64,000 bases of DNA from Ceratodon purpureus (taxonomy: Eukaryota > Streptophyta > Bryopsida > Pseudoditrichales > Ditrichaceae): contig CM026429.1 of assembly GCA_014871385.1 (NCBI GenBank), positions 4,800,083 to 4,864,082 of the forward strand, read 5' to 3'. A program made the position numbers and the translations under genes. The notes beneath the pieces were generated by a model, which ran no database searches, was not told the DNA's origin, and saw nothing but the letters and a program-made list of their open reading frames with translations. Within the stretch, counting starts at the first letter, position 1. Every line of letters starts with the position of its first letter. Of this stretch, positions 55,101 through 64,000 are shown one piece after another.

Positions 55101-58100
55101 GTGAAGTTCCTTTCAATTATTTTTTGCTAGGCTACACTTAGAGATAAGTAAAGGCTGGAAATATAGGAAAGAAAGCATTACCTTGTGGAGAAATGATAAC
55201 TAGTACTTAGATTTGTAACAAGCAAAAGTCAAATCAAATCTATTTTTTATTTTGTACATAAAAGAATTAGTTGGAACCCTACATAAAAGGTGTAGCACAA
55301 AAGAGATCTTCTACACATGACATTATTATTTGTCTATCTTCATTATTAAAAACTATATTCTTTTGAAACGTGTATAGAAGCAACCGCATTGCTATTAGAA
55401 ACCTCATGGCGAAAGAGTAGTAGTGTACCTTCCATGGTACAACATCAGGCCATTCAACAAGAAATGATTGTAGCTGCCTCATACTAATTTTTAAGTCCGG
55501 ATCACTAAATTGATAGGGAATATTCCATCCAAGAGGGCCAAACTTGACGCGTTCTTGAACTGCAGCATGGAAAAAACAAAGACCAAATAACATTTTCCGC
55601 CATGTGAAGGCCTTGTCACCTTCAATCTCATAGAAAAACTTTGGGTCGTTAATCGGATAACTTGAATAGCTCTGATCCAATTCCAATCCACCAAGCCAAA
55701 TTTCAAGTCAATGACTTTGTGAATGCAATTTACCAACATTATTGAGCTTGGAGTGCAATGTAGTAGTAGGTTAGTAATTACAAGAAATACATATAATGTG
55801 AAGAAACACCATAGCAATATACTACTCAATGCCAACATTCCTTGACACACAACAAGAACTAAAATTTCATTTTAAAATGAATACAAAATGTACATTATGT
55901 CATAGCAATAAATGTAATGTTTCTATCGGATTTGCCTACTTTATTGTACACATGTGAAAACAATGTTGGATGTACCATATATTTGCCTTGTTTTTATTTT
56001 TAAAAGTAGATTAAAAAAAGAAGGTAGTTAACTTGAATCATGTTGGCTCGTAATCCCTTAGGTGATTCATTTGTCATCTTAACACCATTTTGGAGAATAG
56101 CGACGGGAAATTGGTCAGATGGATAGCTGGTGAGCCATAACCGGAACATTGGATTTGTTGTCTCCGGAGTGAGTACTTCGCAAATCTTTTCCAGTGAAGG
56201 CATCCACGATGGCGCCAAGTGACAATTTTGCAGCACCACCCAATCACCACTTCTGGTTCCATTTGAAATCAACTCAGCTGCTTTTGGACCTTGTCCTTGA
56301 CCGAGTGAGATTGTGATGACCTGCTCAAGCCACCCAATTCAATATAAATTCACTCCATTCTTTGAAATGTGGTCCAAGAATTGTACACCTAAGGTAGAAA
56401 AACCAAAAACCATGAAAATAAGGTGATTTGACTAGAAAGGCCAGAGATAGAAATTCTCTAAATTTTTTGAAGAAATGATGAAGAAAGTAGTTTGTTTCAT
56501 ATTTTTATTCGCCTTAAATTATTGTCTAGGATTTCTGATAGTGGGAAGTTTGTTAAACCCCGTTCTTGTATACTAGACTCTTCCCAAATCAAATGTAATG
56601 GTGTTCTAAAATCGTTAACTAATATCACATAAAACTGAACGTAAGACTACTAAAAAAAACCACAACTTAACATTACATGGCAAAACCTAACAGGTTCACC
56701 AAAGCCTGGCTGGTCATGCAATTTTTTTTGTTTTTAGTCTACCACCTCCCTGGTTTGGACAAATCTATTGCAAGCCTTGATGGCATTCACGATTTTTGGT
56801 TTCTCTACCTTGCACATATGCAAGGAATTTTAATAAAGTTGTACCTCATGGGCATCTTCTTCGGCATACTTTAGCAAAGCTGCCATGGGATCGGACCCTG
56901 CTGAGAGCATAAAAATGAGAGGGATGAGTGGACTTGAATCTCCAAATGCTCCTGCTAAGTTGAAGCCTGGAGGTTCAATGTAGCGTTGTCCCATAGTGTC
57001 AAGAATGTAGCTATTCACAGCACCCACAAGTTTGTCGGGTCGTAACACACGAATAACATTAAGTTTCTGGAAATTTGATAGTCTTTCTTGCCAATCCTCC
57101 GGCATTTGTTCTTGATAAGGTTCTTGACAATTGTAAAAAGGTTGCCAACCTTTAGTATTATTGGCAAACGATTTATACAATCCCTGGCATTTTTTCACAT
57201 GATTGAGTAATTTAAATGAAATATTTAAAATTCAACTATTGAATCCTATCACTTTCTCTAGATAATTCAATTAATGAACCAAAAGGAAAATATTTTATTT
57301 AGCTTCATGTATTTTTAACAATCATATGTTGGGAAATTTAGATGGTATAGGAAATAGTGGCGACAATTTGATCATACCTTAAATGCTGGTAATTGTGAGA
57401 GGTATCCCATTTCATTCCATAGCTTATCAGAAAGCCATTTAGAAGGATTTGGTTCTGGAAATCTTGCTGTAGATGTTGGTCCAGACAAAAAGAAATTCCA
57501 TTCATCACTATCCATTAATCCTTCTCTTCTTAAATTAGTTGAACAAATAAGTAATGATAGCAACATCTTGTCTTTTTCAAAGAGGCTACGTGAAACATTG
57601 CAATATAAAAGATATTGAAAAAAGGTGTTCATAGTGTCTATGCGCTTTACAAGGTCTTTGGACTTCTCCGACTTGGCCATTGCTGAATTGAACAATGATA
57701 GATACCTAATGAAAGCACAACATAAATTAAAATCCATTTACACGACTTTAGAATGTATTTGTGCATTCATGTGTGTGGCACAATATGTAATAGGATTATT
57801 TTCAGAATAGAAGTGATCATGTGAACACAAAAATATTTTCTAATGTGTGTAAAAAGTATAAATATATACATTGTAGCATTAATTGGGGAAAGTGTTTTTT
57901 ACATTTTTTTCAAAAAAAATTAAAATCTTTAGATATTTTTATACATTATATAATATTTGGATATTTCTAAACTATTTTAGTGTGTTTGTTAATACTTTTG
58001 GAATATAATAGAAGCTAGATCAAGAAAAATTATGACCATGTATTCAATGAAATACATCCAAAGGTTTTCAAAGCATTTGTTTTGAAGCTTTATTAAAAAA

Positions 58101-61100
58101 TAATTTAATGTGCCTTAATATACTTCCTATAAATAATGTATTTGTGTTCATTGGAGTGAAAAATATATATTCCTTTCTTTAAAGGTAATGATGTTATGAT
58201 GTCAAAATATTTTTAAATCGAGAGCCACCAAAGAATTCAAGAACTAAGTAATTTTACTAAATTATTTTTGTTATAGCACCCTAAAATATCCATAACTAGG
58301 ATCATACAGCCATAGTATTTAACCTCTAGCTTCTTTTTCTTTTTCTAGATCATTCACAAATAAACATTGGTAGGATAGTGGTTTAGCCTCTATCACTATG
58401 CTCAATTACTTGTTATATATCATTCTTCCTCATATGTTTTCCATTATTATACATATAAGAAATAACAACCTTCTTTCTCATTTAAAGCAAGTGTTGGTCA
58501 ATAATAATATTTATGTATACTTCTTCAAAATAACTACATTTCTACTTTCATAAAAGTATGAAGTTACTTACCTACAAGAAAAAATGATGTTACTATCTCT
58601 AAATATATTAAAAAAATGTTTTAAACAATTACATGTGAATATAGCTTACCATGTCAATGAATATTGGTACATAGGATCAATATTGGCGAGGGCAGAGACT
58701 GTGAAGAAAAGCGCTGATACATGCACGGCAACAGGGACGTAGCCCAATCGTGCCTGATCAATCTTAGCTTCCGTAACAAGAGCAATCTTTTGCTTTGCAT
58801 TGATCTCCATGGACAGAACTTTTGACGATGATATGATATTAATTGCTGTTTCGTCTTCTAGAATGTTCCCCTCAGCACTTGACAATACCTACCACATTGT
58901 TGCACACAAGTGTCAACAACCTCTTTCAAGTACAATAATTCACTTTTACAGTTATCCTAAAATGTTGAGGATTACACATTGGAAGCTAGGAGTCTCACTT
59001 GAATCACTTTCAAACTCAAACCAAACAAGAATTGTCCTTCATTTAAACTTAGGGTTCTAGTTAAAGAAATGTCATCTCTGCATGTGGTTATAGTCTAAAA
59101 TTTACACCAATATTATTGATTCTAACACCAAAAATAAGTATTGTAGATTGCTCAAATCAAACAAACAAGGTATCAAATTTATAACCTTTTTCTGTACTGT
59201 TTCCAAAGAGCTAAAGAACAAAACCTTACAATCAATAATGGAGATATCAACTTCCAAAGGTCAAAATCTTAGAAATCTACATCTTTTTCATACCATACTT
59301 TAATCTTCTAATTGAAGCCATTGTTTAGCAGTTACAAGAGGCTTAAGACCACTATCATATGATTGGTATTCAGGAAGATAAGTGTTTTGAAAACTAAATG
59401 TTGTATTATTCACATCTTGACTCAAAATTTACTCAAATTTTGCTTGTGATATATGCATCTTGTATTACCTAACAAGATGTTTCCAATAAGCCCAACATCA
59501 AATGCTAATTCTAACTATTGAATAAAATATGGATGACTAAAGTTTTCAATTGAGAATTTAGATGTTTTCAAAGACAAGGTATTCAAATAAGTTTACTCGG
59601 GAGGCCCCTGTAGCTATCTTACATACCAAAACTTTGGTTTTAAATTGGTACACCGGTTACATTTAATTAAATTGCGAGTTTGTGTTTGAAGGAGTGTATT
59701 TTCTAATCTCTAGATGCATTGTTTAGACAACCACAAATCCTCAGTGGGTGGCAGTAAATCTATCAACTTAATTTGATGATTTACTATAAAAAAATCAGGA
59801 CTAATACCTCTAATTTTCTCTTTAATGGGTCAAGAACGGAGGCGATTGAGGAGTTACCTCTATTATCCGATCTTCAGTTTCTTTCAACTGCTTAGCATTC
59901 TCAGCTCCCTGTAGTACCAACTGAGTTTTCTCTTCCTCCAAATCCGGTCTCTCGTGCTTCACGGCCTCGCCCAACAATTGGTCTTGCAAACCCTCAGGTG
60001 TAATCATGAAATTTAGCAATGTAACCTTCACTGCAACCTGCATACAACACGGAAAAGCATTTAAAAAAAATTGAGCCCAACAAAGGGCCACCCAAAATCT
60101 CTTTTAATTTCTATTTTAGACATGATTATGTTTTTAATTTACTTTTCCTCCATCCTATTGAAGTATAGATCTTTTTAAGGTGATCGGTTGTACATTCTAA
60201 AAATCCCGTTTGGAATAATGGAGTATAAGTTATGAGCAAGATTCTCCCAAAATAAAACCAAGTCCGTGGGGCTTGCATTGTTATTTAAGGGTTAATCCCC
60301 TTTTCTCCCAATCCATCTTCTACTCTCTCCTCTAAACACACAACTTGGCCATGTCACTTAGACCCATACGTGGGGCACACCGGACAAGTGGATGCAGCAA
60401 GCCATCATTCAGCCCGTTCCAAAACATGGTCTTAGGGATCTTGCATCTCTCCCCAATCCATAAACATGTCCATAGTCCACAAATCAAATGTTACGTTGAT
60501 TGGTGTCACTAATGGAAAGATGGTCTAGGACGACCACTGAGTACCAATGATCGGGGAGATCCGGTAGTTAGTTGTAAGTCACTCAAATGAAAGTACCAAA
60601 TTACCAATTTGATTTTGGAGGTTTAGAATTTTTTTGGGTTCAAAACCTGAATCTTACCTAAGTATCACATAAGTATCATCCAAGTATCATCCAAGTATCA
60701 CATAAGTATCATATATAAATTACCGAATAATCTTTGTGAAAAAAAGATAATAGATAGATGACTTCTAAAACTTCCCAAACCTTGTTGAGTACACAAGTGA
60801 GTTGGTATAAGGTAAATTGTCATATAACCAACCACTTAAGCAATTTGACCTATATTTGGCAATGGTAAATCCCAAAAAAAAAATATGACCGCATTTGAAA
60901 TAGGATTTTATAGGGATTGCAAAAAATTGCAACATATAATTTGTACTTCTCAATTTTATACAAATTCCCAAAAGTGCAAAGTAACATGTGACCCATACTT
61001 GATATACTATTCTCCTATGATCAAACTGTGGTGGTCCTATTTTCTGTTGATGATCAAACCCAAAACCAACCACTACAAGATGCATGAACTAAAAACTGCT

Positions 61101-63607
61101 CTTGGCTATAATCAATCATGCTGAAAATGGGAACTAGTGGCTCACGTGCATCTACCCCATACTCCACTCCACATCAACCCAAAACCAACCATGCATGGAC
61201 CCTTAATTTTTGCAAGTCCCACAAATCACTACATTCAATTCTCACTATGGTTGGTTATAGGACAAGTCAACCTAATGGTTCTGGGGTAGTAGTTGGTATG
61301 AGGACAATCGACCTTAAAACACACTTTGGTAGTTCACTCATACACCCGTTGGTCTTTTGATAGTGTGTTTGGCACAATCGGCTACATGCAGAGTAGTGCA
61401 TTTACCCTGTTTATTATTGTTTCACTAAAAGAGAGACTCAACAAAAACATTAAATTGTTATGGAATGGGTGTTGGCTAATTAGACAAGTTAGATGCTTTG
61501 GTGTGCCTCCACTATTAAGGTGAACCAACCTATAACTATTGCACTAAAGGAATGCAACTTTTTGCCTTTAACGTGTGAAATACTAAGAATCTTCCATGGA
61601 AGGAAATAAGGTTTGAAGATTAATACAACTAAAGTCATCATTTTTTAATTTATTTAAATTCTATGAACAAAATTTGACATACATATAGCAGACATCTTCA
61701 AAATTGATGACTTGTTCAAATGGTGTCTAAAAAACATAATTTAAGAATCATTTTTCATAGGCCTATGGGATCCAACAAAAAATTCATTTGGTTTAGTACT
61801 AATTGTGCTAATCCCTTAAATTAACAAAAACAAGGCTGGACTACCACAAGATGCAGCCTAAATCTAAGCCTGCCTTGTAACCCAATAATCTGGATAAAAA
61901 CTTACTTCTGGAAAGTAGTGCGGATTGCGCAATTTTGTGGTGATGTAGAATTTGAATTTTGTGTTATATTCAATGATGTTATCCCCAAGTTTGATCTGGT
62001 ATGAACTACCAGCCTTGATGATTGCTTTCTTGAGGACCGGTTCCAAGGCTGGATCAAGCTCTTCGAGCACATTCTCGAGGAGCAAAGGGTAGCCAAATTG
62101 GATGCACGCTTCAAGCTTCCGCATGAAGTCTCCATCACTCAGCTTCATGGCTTGCAGATTGTTGTACTTCTCGTTGTTCTGACACAATTGAAGTAAGTTC
62201 ATTTGGTATAGGATTTGAGACTTTTAACAAGCCCCCAAACTTTTCCCCTTGGTGTCATTTTGTTTTAACCTAGAATGGGAGGAATTGAAGTAAAGAAAGA
62301 AATGACACAACACTATAATTTTAATTCCATTCTCATATTTTTATTCTATTTTCAATGATACAATTATTGGTATAATTGTTATCATTTCTTAAACAAAAAA
62401 ATCAAAAATCGAAATGATATTTTTCACCAAACAGAATACTTCAGAACTGGCATTTCTAAAGCAATGAACAGTGAATATTTACCCTGATCCATTTATTAGC
62501 CTGTCCCTGAGGATCAATCAGCAACGGCCATCGCCTTGCAACGCTCATGATAATTGCATTATCAATTGAGAAATTGTCATTAGGAAGGCCAGCAATCACC
62601 CAGTCGCGAATCTTCACAGGGTCACCGAGAATCTTTGCTAATGAGAATTCATCAGAGCAAGGAATTTCCATTTCTCTGCAAGCAGTGTCCCAAATCTTCA
62701 AGGTTGATTCGCGGTAGGCTATGCTCACTGCACCAAGGTAAGCAATGTATCCAGATGAAAGAAGCACATCTCCCATCAGGTTAATATACTGCACGGACAA
62801 ATCTTTTATTACTTGTGTCCACCTAATCTTTTCACCTCCTAACCCATTGATAAGCTGTGCTGCCCTTGTGAGTTTCTGCAATCACCAAACCATAGCATGC
62901 AAAAGGTTATATATCCCAAAGAAACATGTACTTCCATGAATTGAATATTTTGAGAGGGTTGTGTATATTCCGATCATAATGTAAGGTAACGGTGCTAAAA
63001 ACCGACGAGGTCCAAAAACGGACCGGTAGGCTGAAGGGTAGGGTCCCAGAAACTTGTCCAACGTGTTTTCAAAAACAATCCAAGAGTGCTCTAATTCCGT
63101 CCATGCCTGGAAAAAATGAGTGCTTATGATTGGTGCATATGTGCTCTGTTTTCGCATTCCCATCTCTCATGAATGTCAAGACTTTATGGTCGGTTGATGG
63201 TTACTCTATGACTTCACACTCAAAAATTCCTAGGAAATCAAATACATACTCAAAAATTGTGTTTTTTTTTTTTTTTATGAATTTGCACCAGCTTTGCAGA
63301 CCATCCAAAAATTCTAATTTTTTTCTAGCATTGTTCTAAGTGGGCACACCTGAAATTCGGTCGGTTTTCAGCACCTTTCCCTTAGTATTAAAGGTGATGA
63401 AGTGTTATGACTCATTACATTTTCACAATTCAGCACTTCAGCTTCCAAAGCTGCTTTTTCTTCTCCTTTCTGTTGCAGTTGTAGTTGAAGTCCCGCGAGC
63501 TTCTCCTCAACGAGTTTCAAAATCGCTTTCTTTGCAGCCAGTGCTGCCTGTAGTTCCTCAAATTCTTGGGTGGCTGCAAGCAGCTTTGCCTTTTTTGGTG
63601 CCACTAC
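52120..63607 (-). CDS. Axonemal inner-arm dynein heavy chain, C-terminal 13 exons (5' end beyond window)
   Basis: Exons with consistent phases: 63607-63419, 62875-62483, 62178-61906, 60037-59858, 58888-58650, 57705-57378, 57183-56845, 56320-56033, 55671-55429, 54563-54258, 54106-53918, 53339-52884 and 52350-52120. Together they encode about 1,217 residues ending [13 protein letters not shown]-stop. They cover stalk coiled coil 2 ([20 protein letters not shown]), [22 protein letters not shown]5 ([18 protein letters not shown]), [14 protein letters not shown] and [40 protein letters not shown]6 ([16 protein letters not shown]) and the C-terminal domain ([21 protein letters not shown]) follow. 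The pattern resembles single-headed inner-arm chains (DNAH3/7/12 group). The motor would power sperm flagella. Introns here are AT-rich. No stops or frameshifts were seen. Confidence 0.93.
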
Positions 63608-64000
63608 CTGTTCAATGAATACCAATGTCATTTAGGTAGTCTTGTAGCACTAGTTGAAAAGCTGTACAAGAACACCGAAGATGAACACCAATCAGTGACT
63701 AATTACACCAAAAAAAAATAATTAATTACACCAAAAAACAATAATTAATTACACCAATCACTAGCCATCTAAGCCATGCCTCATCAACCTTCTACAATTT
63801 TTTGAATCAAGCTTTTCCAAGGTGAGAAACTCAATACTGTTGTTACAGGACTAATACATTCAGATATTTTTTGCTAATGAGAGAAAGTTGGTATTTGGAG
63901 GGACGGTTGTTGTAGGTGTTTGAAGTTTGTGTGACTTTTAAAATTCTATTTGAGGATACATCAATATTGAAATAGTTGTATTTATAAATATATGAACTTG
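63608..64000 (-). other. Dynein intron running off the window
   Basis: Upstream of the first visible dynein exon on the minus strand. AT-rich with a small direct repeat, AATTAATTACACCAAAAAA, near 63700-63755. The exons for the stalk head (microtubule-binding domain), coiled coil 1 and AAA1-AAA4 must lie beyond position 64000. Confidence 0.6.

Overview
The window is nuclear DNA from a land plant that makes flagellated sperm. The right end carries the 3' part of an axonemal inner-arm dynein heavy chain. Seed plants without swimming sperm lack such genes, so a bryophyte is most likely, probably a moss; a fern or lycophyte is not excluded. Host genes are compact, with GT-AG introns. They are an NMD3 ribosome-export adaptor, an L-type lectin receptor kinase (LecRLK), a TIR-NB-LRR immune receptor, a CWC16/CCDC130-type splicing factor and the dynein. 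No rRNA gene, intact tRNA gene or CRISPR array was seen.

Layout. About 2.18-9.37 kb (NMD3 on +, a dynein tail fragment, LecRLK on -) recurs in the same orientation at about 39.97-47.57 kb, offset by about 37.77 kb. Between the copies, left to right, lie unannotated AT-rich DNA with two decayed tandem duplications (9.4-12.8 kb), the TIR-NB-LRR gene on - (12.86-17.59 kb), unassigned DNA with a small GGACGGGTT-rich element and a tRNA-like SINE candidate (17.6-22.4 kb), and a LINE fragment on -. That LINE is split by a DNA transposon of about 14.4 kb (25.12-39.52 kb). Right of copy 2 are a 275-bp MITE, the splicing factor on + (49.2-51.45 kb) and the last 13 exons of the dynein on - (63.6-52.12 kb).

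The most unusual object is the giant DNA transposon. Its ends are inverted repeats carrying a 7-bp GAGCGGT-type minisatellite. It holds two divergent genes. One encodes a MULE-like DDE transposase of about 1,150 codons with a C-terminal SWIM zinc finger. The other is a 12-exon gene whose product joins a ParB/sulfiredoxin-like domain (motif DGNHR) to a beta-class DNA amino-methyltransferase-like domain. ParB-methyltransferase fusions are known from bacterial and phage mobile DNA; here one appears as the companion gene of a plant transposon. In this copy both genes contain in-frame stops, and the methyltransferase DPPY motif reads DVPE. The LINE it interrupts is also unusual: RNase H, then a CCHC finger, then a restriction-like endonuclease, as in the Dualen/RandI clade.

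The two NMD3 copies encode the same 518 residues and differ only at synonymous sites, with a 715-bp tract of complete identity that suggests gene conversion. The paired LecRLK copies differ at about two dozen residues, mostly outside the kinase core. All intron and domain calls were made by eye from the sequence; no database search was run.
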